Assembly: GCA_955652855.1 (NCBI GenBank)
Contig: CATPCN010000512.1
Span: 1 to 8,305 of the forward strand
From: an uncultured Chthoniobacterales bacterium
GTDB taxonomy: Bacteria; Verrucomicrobiota; Verrucomicrobiae; Chthoniobacterales; UBA10450
Length of the DNA: 8,305 nt
Direction of reading: 5' to 3'
Each line of letters begins with the position of its first letter. Positions within the stretch are counted from its first letter, which is position 1. The translations under genes were made by a program, and so were the position numbers. Below are positions 1 to 6,054 of this stretch, in pieces. The notes below the pieces were generated by a model. That model was not told the origin of the DNA, searched no databases, and saw only the letters and a list, made by a program, of their open reading frames with translations.

Positions 1-706
1 AAATAAAAGAGTGGTGCTCCGTTTTGATGTCGATCTTTGGCTTCGATCTCTTTTTCGGAAGCGAAAGCGGATCTTTCGCGCGACAAAGTTTCTGCACGGG
101 ACAAGATCGACATTTCGGAGCGCGCGCCGTGCAGATGAGCGCGCCGAGATCCATCAGCGCCGAATTATACGACGCGGCCCGGCGTTTCGGCAAAAGCTCG
201 GCGGCGTAGTGCCAGATTTTTTCACAGCCAATCGATGAATCGATTGAGTGATGCATGTCGAACAAACGAGCGAGGACGCGTGCGATGTTCGCTTCAACGA
301 CGGGAACAGATTGATCGAAAGCAAATGTAGCGACGGCGTTCGCGGTGTAGCGACCAATGCCGGGAAGCTTTCGCATTTGCTCAATGTCGCGCGGAAACCT
401 TCCGTCATGATCCCGCGCGATGATTTTCGCGGCAGCATGCAGGTTCCGGGCGCGCGCGTAGTAACCAAGGCCCTGCCACGCGTGAAGAACGTTCGATTGC
501 GATGCGCAGGCCAGTGAATCGAAACTCGGAAATCGGCGCAGCCACTCGTTATAGCGAGGAAGCACGGTCGCGACCTGAGTTTGTTGCAGCATGAATTCGG
601 AAACGAGAATCGCGTAAGGATCGCGCGTTTTTCGCCATGAGAGATCGCGGCCGTGACGGCGATACCAACGCGAGAGAGAGCGGCGGAAAACTTTCGGCGG
701 GATCAA
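1..706 (-). CDS. mutY: A/G-specific adenine DNA glycosylase MutY (3' end beyond window)
   Basis: MutY removes adenine mispaired with 8-oxoguanine in base-excision repair. Reading from a TTG at 706, the 235 visible residues align with E. coli MutY without a net length shift: catalytic Glu37 in SEFMLQQTQV, the GLGYYARARNLH segment, the helix-hairpin-helix LPGIGRYTA with Tyr120, and a 4Fe-4S set Cys192-X6-Cys199-X2-Cys202-X5-Cys208. The C-terminal NUDIX-like 8-oxoG recognition domain lies off the left edge. One key residue is unusual: position 138, Asp in E. coli (PILDGNVKRV), is Glu here (PVVEANIARV). The frame is closed by a TGA at 746-748 and has no ATG, so the start must be TTG (706, 721 or 742) or another rare codon; 706 is preferred because it restores the family length. 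No Shine-Dalgarno sequence is visible, and the upstream codons lie in a heptamer repeat. The gene is divergent from the RNase HIII gene. Family identity is certain; the start is not. Confidence 0.95.
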   Translation of the reverse strand, partial: MIPPKVFRRSLSRWYRRHGRDLSWRKTRDPYAILVSEFMLQQTQVATVLPRYNEWLRRFPSFDSLACASQSNVLHAWQGLGYYARARNLHAAAKIIARDHDGRFPRDIEQMRKLPGIGRYTANAVATFAFDQSVPVVEANIARVLARLFDMHHSIDSSIGCEKIWHYAAELLPKRRAASYNSALMDLGALICTARAPKCRSCPVQKLCRAKDPLSLPKKRSKPKIDIKTEHHSFI

Positions 707-713
707 GAAGGAA

Positions 714-748
714 ACGTCCAACGTCCAACGTTCAACGTCCAACTCTCA
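714..748 (-). repeat. Heptamer tandem array, left arm (5 units)
   Basis: Five consecutive 7-bp units. On the + strand they read ACGTCCA, ACGTCCA, ACGTTCA, ACGTCCA and a degenerate ACTCTCA; on the minus strand this is TGAGAGT, TGGACGT, TGAACGT, TGGACGT, TGGACGT heading into mutY. The array overlaps the possible extended N-terminus of mutY and contains two in-frame TTG codons (721 and 742). It mirrors the right arm at 763-797. Periodicity and copy number are read directly; function is unknown. Confidence 0.85.
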
Positions 749-762
749 ATTCAGAAGATGAT

Positions 763-797
763 TGAACGTTGAGCGTGGAGCGTGGAGCGTTGAGCGT
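763..797 (+). repeat. Heptamer tandem array, right arm (5 units, inverted to left arm)
   Basis: Five consecutive 7-bp units on the + strand: TGAACGT, TGAGCGT, GGAGCGT, GGAGCGT, TGAGCGT. They match the TGRRCGT consensus of the left arm except for T to G at the first base of two units. The two arms point outward from a 14-bp centre (749-762, ATTCAGAAGATGAT). The right arm supplies in-frame TTG/GTG codons at 769, 775 and 790 for the RNase HIII frame. It resembles in style the short tandemly repeated heptamers known in cyanobacteria, but the sequence is different. Confidence 0.85.
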
Positions 798-1746
798 TTT
801 GAATTCCTACACGCATCCGATTTCGGCAGAGCAGGCGAAGAAACTGCGCGCGGTGCTTAATGAGCTTGGATTTACGTTTACGCCGAAACCGTACACACAA
901 TTTTTTGCGCAAAAGAACAAACTCAGCATCGCGGTTTATGAGAAAGGACCGAAAATTCTGGTGCAGGGAAAAGGCGTCGAAGAATTCGTGCAGTTCGAGC
1001 TTGAGTCGAAGATTTTTGGCGAAGCGAAACTCGGTTATGAAGAAGTGCATTCGCCCGAAATGTTTGAGCCGCACTTTGGCGTGGATGAAAGCGGCAAAGG
1101 CGATTTCTTCGGTCCGCTCGTGATTGCTGGCGTGTATGTCGATCCAGAAATCGCGCGAAAGTTTCTCGATGCGGGCGTTCAGGACAGCAAGCGGATCAGT
1201 TCGGATGCGCGAATCCGTGCGCTCGCGAAAATTATCCGGCAGACTTCCGGCGGCGCGGCTGAGACCGTCATGATCGGACCTGAACGTTACAACGAGCTCT
1301 ACAAAAAGTTCGGCAATCTCAACAGCCTCCTTGGCTGGGGTCACGCACGCGTAATCGAAAATCTGCTCGCGAAAAAGCCGGAGTGCCCACGCGCGTTGTC
1401 GGATCAATTTGCCGACGCTCGAGTCATCGAACAATCGCTGCTGCGACATGGTCGCAAGATCGACATAAAGCAACGAACGAAAGCGGAGTCGGATGTGGCA
1501 GTGGCGGCAGCGTCGATCTTAGCGCGAGAGGCCTTCATTGATTGGCTGGACCGGCGTGGAAAAGAGCTTGGGACGCGGCTGAAGCGCGGAGTTTCCGAAG
1601 AGGTGAAAGAAGCGGCCCGGGAGCTGGTGAAAGTAAACGGAGCGGAAATATTGCCGCAGATCGCGAAGGTGCATTTTCGGACCGCACACGAGGTTGCGCC
1701 GGACGCTTTCGCTGCACCGCCGCCGCGCCGCGAATGGCGCAAGTAG
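769..1746 (+). CDS. rnhC: Ribonuclease HIII
   Basis: Cuts the RNA strand of RNA:DNA hybrids, acting on R-loops, primers and misincorporated ribonucleotides. From the TTG at 769 it is 325 residues. An N-terminal TBP-like substrate-binding domain (about 15-80) precedes the RNase HII/HIII catalytic domain. The catalytic set is complete: Asp106 and Glu107 in GVDESGKGDFFGPLV, Asp212 in SDQFAD and Asp242 in AESDVAVAAASILARE. The 30-residue spacing of the last two and the 106-residue spacing from the first agree with the Geobacillus enzyme (Asp97, Glu98, Asp202, Asp232). The GKGDFFGP motif and the N-terminal domain separate it from RNase HII. The start is uncertain: 769 would add about ten repeat-encoded residues (SVERGALSV), while TTG at 799 begins just after the repeat. 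Neither has a good ribosome-binding site. RNase HIII is typical of Firmicutes, Chlamydiae and some Verrucomicrobia. Confidence 0.95.
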   Translation: MSVERGALSVLNSYTHPISAEQAKKLRAVLNELGFTFTPKPYTQFFAQKNKLSIAVYEKGPKILVQGKGVEEFVQFELESKIFGEAKLGYEEVHSPEMFEPHFGVDESGKGDFFGPLVIAGVYVDPEIARKFLDAGVQDSKRISSDARIRALAKIIRQTSGGAAETVMIGPERYNELYKKFGNLNSLLGWGHARVIENLLAKKPECPRALSDQFADARVIEQSLLRHGRKIDIKQRTKAESDVAVAAASILAREAFIDWLDRRGKELGTRLKRGVSEEVKEAARELVKVNGAEILPQIAKVHFRTAHEVAPDAFAAPPPRREWRK

Positions 1747-1782
1747 ACTTTGGCGCATCCGGGCTTGTTTCCGCGGCGATCG

Positions 1783-1821
1783 GGCAAGGTTCCTGCTTTA
1801 GTAGACGTGAGACTCCTTGCC
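1783..1821 (+). promoter_or_regulatory. Inverted repeat just upstream of the DUF4388 gene start
   Basis: GGCAAGG at 1783-1789 pairs perfectly with CCTTGCC at 1815-1821 around a 25-base loop. TTT and then the GTG at 1825 follow directly. It could be a weak terminator for the RNase HIII transcript or a leader hairpin affecting translation of the next gene. Pairing is seen; function is inferred. If the downstream gene starts at 1750 or 1807, all or part of this lies in coding sequence. Confidence 0.35.
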
Positions 1822-1824
1822 TTT

Positions 1825-2553
1825 GTGGAAACAAGACTGCTCATTTTAAATGCCGACCCGGTCTTCCAAGATTGGGCGCTCGCGCTTTTTGACACATTTG
1901 CCGACGTAGAAGTGTGGGTTGTGCGGACTTTGTCGGAAGCCGTTTCCAGTTTACTCGCAGAAAATTTCGACGGTTTCGTGGTGGAAGGTGAACCGTTAAT
2001 CGCGCTGGAGGAAGCGGCACACATCCGGCAGCACTTCCCGTCACTGCAAATTGTTTGCCTGATCTCCGGCGCGTGGGACGCTGAATTTGCTCGCATGGCG
2101 AGCCAACAGAAGATCACCGCGATAAAGAGCGAGCGGAGCGAACGTCATTTGCGCAAACGGTTAAGCGAGTTCGTTCGATCGCTCGAAATACGTGACGGCG
2201 CGCCATCGGAAGGCGTCGATCCATGTCATTCGTTAATCGGAAATCTGAATCAATTTTCCGCGGCGGAGATTCTACAAATGAGCTGCCTTAGCCAACGGAG
2301 CGGACGCTTCACGTTTAAGTCAGCGCGCGGAAACAGCGAAATCTACTTGCAGCTGGGCGCGGTCCGGCACGCGATTTTCGACTCACTCGAAGGCGAAGCG
2401 GCCGTGGCAGAAATTTTTCGCTGGCGGCAGGGGCGTTTTTATTTTGAGGAAGGGATCATCAGCCAGGTGCAGACGGTAGACCGGCCCTGGGCCCACCTCC
2501 TCATCGATAATCTGCAGAAGCTCGACGAGACGCTCGAGCTGGTAAGCGTTTAA
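1825..2553 (+). CDS. Degenerate receiver-like domain plus DUF4388 protein
   Basis: A 242-residue soluble protein from GTG 1825. Residues about 4-122 look like a response-regulator receiver fold: RLLILNADPVF (first strand and acidic site), FDGFVVEGEP (third strand), VCLISG with Ser81 (fourth strand) and ITAIKSE with the conserved-type Lys101 (fifth strand). The phospho-acceptor Asp position is Glu54, so ordinary phosphorylation is unlikely. Residues about 138-212 match DUF4388 (PatA N-terminal type): GNLNQFSAAEILQM, then SGRFTF, IYLQLGAVRHA and WRQGRFYFEEG. Such domains occur in regulatory proteins of gliding and myxobacteria-like bacteria; their chemistry is unknown. Alternative starts are GTG 1807 and TTG 1750; 1825 places the first strand at the N-terminus as in most receivers. 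The gene lies 78 bases after rnhC and 6 bases before the helical protein gene, probably co-transcribed with the latter. The DUF4388 call is firm; the receiver call is by pattern. Confidence 0.8.
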   Translation: METRLLILNADPVFQDWALALFDTFADVEVWVVRTLSEAVSSLLAENFDGFVVEGEPLIALEEAAHIRQHFPSLQIVCLISGAWDAEFARMASQQKITAIKSERSERHLRKRLSEFVRSLEIRDGAPSEGVDPCHSLIGNLNQFSAAEILQMSCLSQRSGRFTFKSARGNSEIYLQLGAVRHAIFDSLEGEAAVAEIFRWRQGRFYFEEGIISQVQTVDRPWAHLLIDNLQKLDETLELVSV

Positions 2554-2559
2554 CGTGCG

Positions 2560-2994
2560 ATGAGAGATAAAGTGCTCGAGACGCATTTGCGCCTGCTCAC
2601 CTTGCAGTTGGATAACTGGAAGAAGCTCCATGATTTGATCACGTACGGGCTCGACAAGGCCAAGCCGATCATTTCGGCCGAGCAGGAACGGCAGTTCACG
2701 GAAATTCGATCAAACCTTCTCCAGGAAACCGAGCACGTTTTCGGAGAGCTCGGCATTCTGGCGGAGCTTTCAGGGCGCACGATGAACGTTTTGCAGCGCA
2801 GCGTTTCTGTGCGCGGCGTGCGTGAGTTATCGAACGAGGAAGCCCGCCGTTTGGAAAATGAATGGAATGGTGTTTTCACCAAGCTCGGTGTCGTGCAAGG
2901 GCAGTTAAAGTCGCAACGCAAGGCGCTCGCGAGACAAAACGCTTTCGCATTTTACGCCGCCAAACTTTTTCGGCGCGCGGCGCTAAGTCATTAA
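2560..2994 (+). CDS. Hypothetical all-helical protein
   Basis: A 144-residue protein that I do not recognise. It starts at ATG 2560, six bases after the stop of the DUF4388 gene, with no clear Shine-Dalgarno sequence, which suggests translation coupled to the upstream gene. It has no signal peptide or membrane segment. Composition and heptad-like spacing (for example LRLLTLQLDNWKKLHDLI near the N-terminus, EQERQFTEIRSNLLQETEHV mid-protein, EEARRLENEWNGVFTKLGVV later) predict long amphipathic helices, possibly a helical bundle. The C-terminus is basic (KSQRKALARQ, KLFRRAALSH). Tight linkage suggests it partners the receiver/DUF4388 protein. Fewer than half of its residues are charged and it has no catalytic motif. 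Being an open frame in an operon with normal codon use makes it a likely real gene; function unknown. Confidence 0.75.
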   Translation: MRDKVLETHLRLLTLQLDNWKKLHDLITYGLDKAKPIISAEQERQFTEIRSNLLQETEHVFGELGILAELSGRTMNVLQRSVSVRGVRELSNEEARRLENEWNGVFTKLGVVQGQLKSQRKALARQNAFAFYAAKLFRRAALSH

Positions 2995-2999
2995 GCGCC
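2979..2999 (+). terminator. Possible weak hairpin over the stop codon of the helical-protein gene
   Basis: GGCGCT (2979-2984) and AGCGCC (2994-2999) form a 6-bp GC-rich stem with a 9-base loop that contains the TAA stop at 2992-2994. No T-run follows, so this is not a classical intrinsic terminator. It may protect the mRNA 3' end or be chance. Confidence 0.25.
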
Positions 3000-3043
3000 A
3001 AGTCCGTCGTTCGCTAGAAGTCCGGGTGTGAATTACTGGACCT

Positions 3044-3068
3044 GCGTAAATTTTCTCTTTTTTTACGC
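3044..3068 (+). promoter_or_regulatory. Inverted repeat in the leader of the HU-family gene
   Basis: GCGTAAA (3044-3050) and TTTACGC (3062-3068) are perfect 7-bp arms around an 11-base pyrimidine-only loop (TTTTCTCTTTT). They lie in the 118-base gap between the helical-protein gene and the HU-family gene, 44 bases before its ATG. As DNA this could be an operator; as RNA it is an AU-rich hairpin. No convincing -35/-10 pair is visible in the gap. The AT-rich TTTAATTAAGT directly precedes the ATG in place of a Shine-Dalgarno sequence. Confidence 0.4.
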
Positions 3069-3112
3069 GATTCGTAGACGCATCATGGTCGTCGAAAGCG
3101 ATTTAATTAAGT

Positions 3113-3466
3113 ATGGCGAAGCTTACCAAGAGGGACATTGTCGTAGCGATTAGTAACCAAACCGGCATGGTCCAGCGCCAAGTTTTTGACGTCGTGCAGC
3201 GCACGCTCGATCACATTACAAACAGCCTCGCCAATAACGTAGCGGTCGAGCTGCGTAATTTCGGCGTGTTTCAGCCACGGCTGACGAAGCCGCGGGTCGG
3301 ACGCAACCCGAATGAGCCGGGCAGCAGTTTTGTGATTCCCTCGCGCGCCACGGTAAAGTTCAAGGCCGGTAAGATCATGCGTCAGCGAGTGGAAAAACTT
3401 TCGCGCGAGTTGAAAGAAGCGGCGGAGAAAAAAGCGGCGGGCGAGACCCCGAGCAACAACCAGTAA
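3113..3466 (+). CDS. HU/IHF-family nucleoid DNA-binding protein
   Basis: A 117-residue member of the HU/IHF family, which bends and compacts DNA as a dimer. Signature segments: MAKLTKRDIVVAISNQTG (helix 1), the helical dimer core to about residue 40, VELRNFGVF (strand before the arm, residues 45-53) and the beta-arm with GRNP at 63-66, where the proline is the residue that intercalates into DNA in HU and IHF. It ends with VIPSRATVKFKAGKIMRQRV, typical of the family C-terminus. The protein then continues about 24 residues beyond the usual 90-95 with a Lys/Glu/Ala helix and a Gly-Pro-Asn tail. The pattern VELRNFGVF and the GRNP arm look more like IHF-type than E. coli HU, but the subfamily cannot be fixed. 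The start at ATG 3113 gives the canonical N-terminus; no Shine-Dalgarno sequence is seen. The gene is convergent with the histidine kinase. Confidence 0.93.
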   Translation: MAKLTKRDIVVAISNQTGMVQRQVFDVVQRTLDHITNSLANNVAVELRNFGVFQPRLTKPRVGRNPNEPGSSFVIPSRATVKFKAGKIMRQRVEKLSRELKEAAEKKAAGETPSNNQ

Positions 3467-3467
3467 G

Positions 3468-3503
3468 ATCGACAACTACTTGGCCGGCCGGCCTTAGGTC
3501 GAT
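3468..3503. terminator. Possible bidirectional terminator between convergent genes
   Basis: The 27-base gap between the HU-family stop and the kinase stop holds a 12-bp perfect palindrome GGCCGGCCGGCC (3482-3493). It is flanked by outer arms ATCGAC (3468-3473) and GTCGAT (3498-3503), the latter inside the kinase coding end. A GC-rich cruciform or hairpin at the meeting point of two convergent genes fits a bidirectional terminator, but no T-tract is present on either strand. Confidence 0.4.
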
Positions 3504-6010
3504 TCCAGTTGGATCAAACTTTGGATCGCTTCTTCGAGCCGCTCGAAATTAATCGGCTTGGTTAGATGTTCCGAGAAACCAGCCGCGCGCGCCCGGCTGA
3601 CATCGTTCTCCATTCCAAAACCACTCAAGGCAATTCCGCGCAAGCCTTTCTCGGCGCGCAATTCCTGCATCAGTTCGTAACCCGAGCGATCCGGCAGGCC
3701 GATGTCGCTAATCACCAGGTCGAAATTTTCCTCCCGCGCTTTTTCAACCGCTTGGCAGGAAGAATGAGCCAGCGTGATTTGGTAGCCACGTCTCTCCAGC
3801 ATCATCTTCATTCCAATGCATGTGTCGTGATGGTCGTCCACCACAAGAAGATGCGGAGCGCGTGAGTCGGCGCGGCTTATTTGGCCATTCGTACGCTGCA
3901 CGGAAGACTTTTCTTTGCCGTCGGCAAGCGGCGCAGGCACGGTTTGCAGTCGAACAATAAATGTCGATCCTTGATCTTTACCGGCGCTCTCTGCGCTGAT
4001 GCGCCCGCCGTGCGCTGTGACCATTGCCTTCGAAATCGCGAGGCCAAGACCCAATCCGCCAAACCGCCTTGTAATTGAGCTTTGACCTTGTTCGAACGCG
4101 TTAAAGATTCGCTCGAGCTGCTCTGGATCAATCCCAATGCCCGTGTCGGTCGTGCGAGTCTCGATCTTGTCGGGCGAGGGATTGAGGGTTTCGATGATGA
4201 CGCGCCCTTTTTCAGGCGTAAACTTGACGCTGTTTTTGATCAGGTTCCAAAAGACCTGTTGCAATCGCGCCGGATCACCATCGACGTATTCGCTTTTGGC
4301 CCGAAGCCGAAATTCAACGTCGAGATCCTTGGCGAGGATGTCTTCGCGACAAATCTCATAGGCGCGCTGCAAGATTTGATGCACGCTCACCGTCTCGAGA
4401 GTGAGCTTTAATTTTCCTTTCGAAATGCGCGTGACGTCGAGCAGATCGTCGATCAAACGAGCCTCCAGTTCGACATTGCGTCGAATCACTTCCAGAGCGC
4501 GCTTTGTATTAGCGGAATCGAGCGTGCTGGCTTCGAGTTCGCCCACCATCGCGATAACGGGCGAAAGAGGATTTCGCAATTCGTGCGAGAGCAGAGCAAG
4601 AAACTGGTCCTTGGCCGCATTGGCGCCGATCAATTCCTGACGGAGAATCATGTCGCGCGTTTTGTCTTCCACCAGATAAAGGACGCCCTGAATTCGTTGT
4701 TCGGCGCCTTGCAATCGCAACAGGTTCACATTTACGAAATGCTTGCGCCCGGCTGAGTCCTGGAATGGCTCCTCGATGAGCTGAAACGGCGTGCCGAAAG
4801 CGAGCACCTTTTCGATCGCATCGGGCGGCGCGATTTTCACTTCGTCGTAAGTGGCATCGTGCACATTTCGATTTTCCGGCAGCTGGCCGAAGCGCACGGC
4901 CATGCGCGCAAAGGCGTCGTTCGCTTGGAGAAAGCGGCGCGAAACCGGATCGATCAGCGCGATGCCGTTCGGCATGTTGGCGAGAATCTTCTCGTTAAAA
5001 ACAACTTCGCGTTCGATCCTGCGTGCGGCTTCCGTTTGGCGGCGATAAAACCTTCCGGCAAGACCCGCCGCGATCGCTGTTCCGGCGATCAACCACCCGG
5101 CAAGGACCGTGGTTTTGCCGAGCAGGTCGTGCACCGGTTTGTAAGCGACTGCCTTGGGTTGTCCGACCACCGTCACCCAACCAGCGGGCTCGACGGTGGT
5201 AAACGAATAAAGACTTCCGTTCCGGTCGATGTGACCGTTTTTTCTGTTGTGAATTTCTTGCAAGACGCCACTGCCTTCCGGGGAAATCGGCCCGGCGTTG
5301 GGGGCAAAGTTGCTCTTAAAAAGCGCGGTGCCTTTTTGATCGATCACCTGGCAGCTCGCCTGATCGGCAAACTCAATCGAAGCAAGACGCTTTCCCATTC
5401 TTTCCACAAGGACTTGGACACCGAGAAAGCCGACTACGGTGCCGTCCTGTGTTCGGATCGCGCCGACAATGTCTGCGGCCGGGCGTTTATCGACCAGGCG
5501 CGCGTGCACAGGTGAAACGTAAATGTCCGGCGAACTAATCGCGCCTTCGCGCCAGGCGCTCGAGTCGAATTTTAGCATCACGTCGGGAGGAATCGCGGGG
5601 AGCGATGCGATCAATCTTCCGTCGCGTGCCGCGATGAACATGCCGTCGATGCGCGGATGAGAGTAGAATGTTTGGCTGAGCCATTGCCGCGTGGCGACTT
5701 CTGCCTGCGGAGAAGTTACGATCTTCGCGACGTAGGGCTGCGTTTGATAATATTCGATGATCCCGCCCGTCCGGCTAAAATCATCGCTCACAAGATGCGC
5801 GATCAATTGCACAAACGTTTGGCGATCGCCTAGGATTTTTGATTCCAGTGTGTTGGTGAGAATCGTGTAAGAAACCACCAGCATCAAAATCGACGGCACC
5901 CACCCGGCGAGCAGGATGGCGACGACGATATTGAACCGCTCAAAACGGTCCGGGTCCCGTTTTTTGAATCGAGATAAAAATCGCAGCGCGCTATGTCCGA
6001 CACCGGCCAT
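3494..6010 (-). CDS. Membrane hybrid sensor histidine kinase (dCache-PAS-HisKA-HATPase-REC)
   Basis: An 838-residue inner-membrane sensor that would autophosphorylate on His and pass phosphate to its own receiver. In order: TM1 about 27-52 (ending GWVPSILMLVVSYTIL), an extracytoplasmic double-Cache region about 53-297 (DGMFIAARDGRLIASLP, then DIYVSPVHARL and QVIDQKGTALFKS), TM2 about 298-319, PAS about 339-451 (NMPNGIALIDPVSRRFLQAN), HisKA with His476 in LLSHELRNPLSP, and HATPase with N-box WNLIKNSVKF (Asn589, Asn593), G1 DTGIGI (Asp622) and G2 FGGLGLGLAI. The C-terminal receiver (about 720-837) has Asp725/Asp726, phospho-acceptor Asp769 in ISDIGLPD, Ser796 and Lys818 in TKP. All catalytic residues are present, so it should be active. 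ATG 6010 is preferred over an upstream TTG at 6043 because GAAG (6018-6021) sits 7 bases before it. The gene lies 60 bases downstream of the secreted-protein gene on the same strand. No cognate output regulator is in the window; the ligand is unknown. Confidence 0.95.
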   Translation of the reverse strand: MAGVGHSALRFLSRFKKRDPDRFERFNIVVAILLAGWVPSILMLVVSYTILTNTLESKILGDRQTFVQLIAHLVSDDFSRTGGIIEYYQTQPYVAKIVTSPQAEVATRQWLSQTFYSHPRIDGMFIAARDGRLIASLPAIPPDVMLKFDSSAWREGAISSPDIYVSPVHARLVDKRPAADIVGAIRTQDGTVVGFLGVQVLVERMGKRLASIEFADQASCQVIDQKGTALFKSNFAPNAGPISPEGSGVLQEIHNRKNGHIDRNGSLYSFTTVEPAGWVTVVGQPKAVAYKPVHDLLGKTTVLAGWLIAGTAIAAGLAGRFYRRQTEAARRIEREVVFNEKILANMPNGIALIDPVSRRFLQANDAFARMAVRFGQLPENRNVHDATYDEVKIAPPDAIEKVLAFGTPFQLIEEPFQDSAGRKHFVNVNLLRLQGAEQRIQGVLYLVEDKTRDMILRQELIGANAAKDQFLALLSHELRNPLSPVIAMVGELEASTLDSANTKRALEVIRRNVELEARLIDDLLDVTRISKGKLKLTLETVSVHQILQRAYEICREDILAKDLDVEFRLRAKSEYVDGDPARLQQVFWNLIKNSVKFTPEKGRVIIETLNPSPDKIETRTTDTGIGIDPEQLERIFNAFEQGQSSITRRFGGLGLGLAISKAMVTAHGGRISAESAGKDQGSTFIVRLQTVPAPLADGKEKSSVQRTNGQISRADSRAPHLLVVDDHHDTCIGMKMMLERRGYQITLAHSSCQAVEKAREENFDLVISDIGLPDRSGYELMQELRAEKGLRGIALSGFGMENDVSRARAAGFSEHLTKPINFERLEEAIQSLIQLEST

Positions 6011-6054
6011 ATCAAAACTTCGCTTTTCCCTGCGGCGCGGCAAGGCAATAAAAT

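Noticed and set aside
154..468. 104-codon minus-strand frame starting MVTTRAPGT
   Set aside because: An out-of-frame shadow of mutY; the true frame through this stretch encodes the helix-hairpin-helix and the Fe-S cysteines.
714..797. CRISPR array
   Set aside because: Units are 7 bp with no spacers and the two blocks are in opposite orientation; no cas genes are nearby.
751..1473. 240-codon open frame on the minus strand
   Set aside because: Antisense to the RNase HIII catalytic domain; the peptide is low-complexity in Phe/Arg/Leu with no domain.
1404..2117. 237-codon open frame on the minus strand
   Set aside because: Spans the end of rnhC and the receiver-like domain in antisense; Ser/Ala/Thr/Arg-rich shadow peptide.
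3085..3153. Short frame from ATG 3085 overlapping the HU start, as a leader peptide
   Set aside because: No ribosome-binding site and no attenuation-like content; it simply reads through the HU start in another frame.
4859..5515. 218-codon open frame on the + strand
   Set aside because: Antisense to the PAS/TM2/Cache part of the kinase, which is clearly the real gene.
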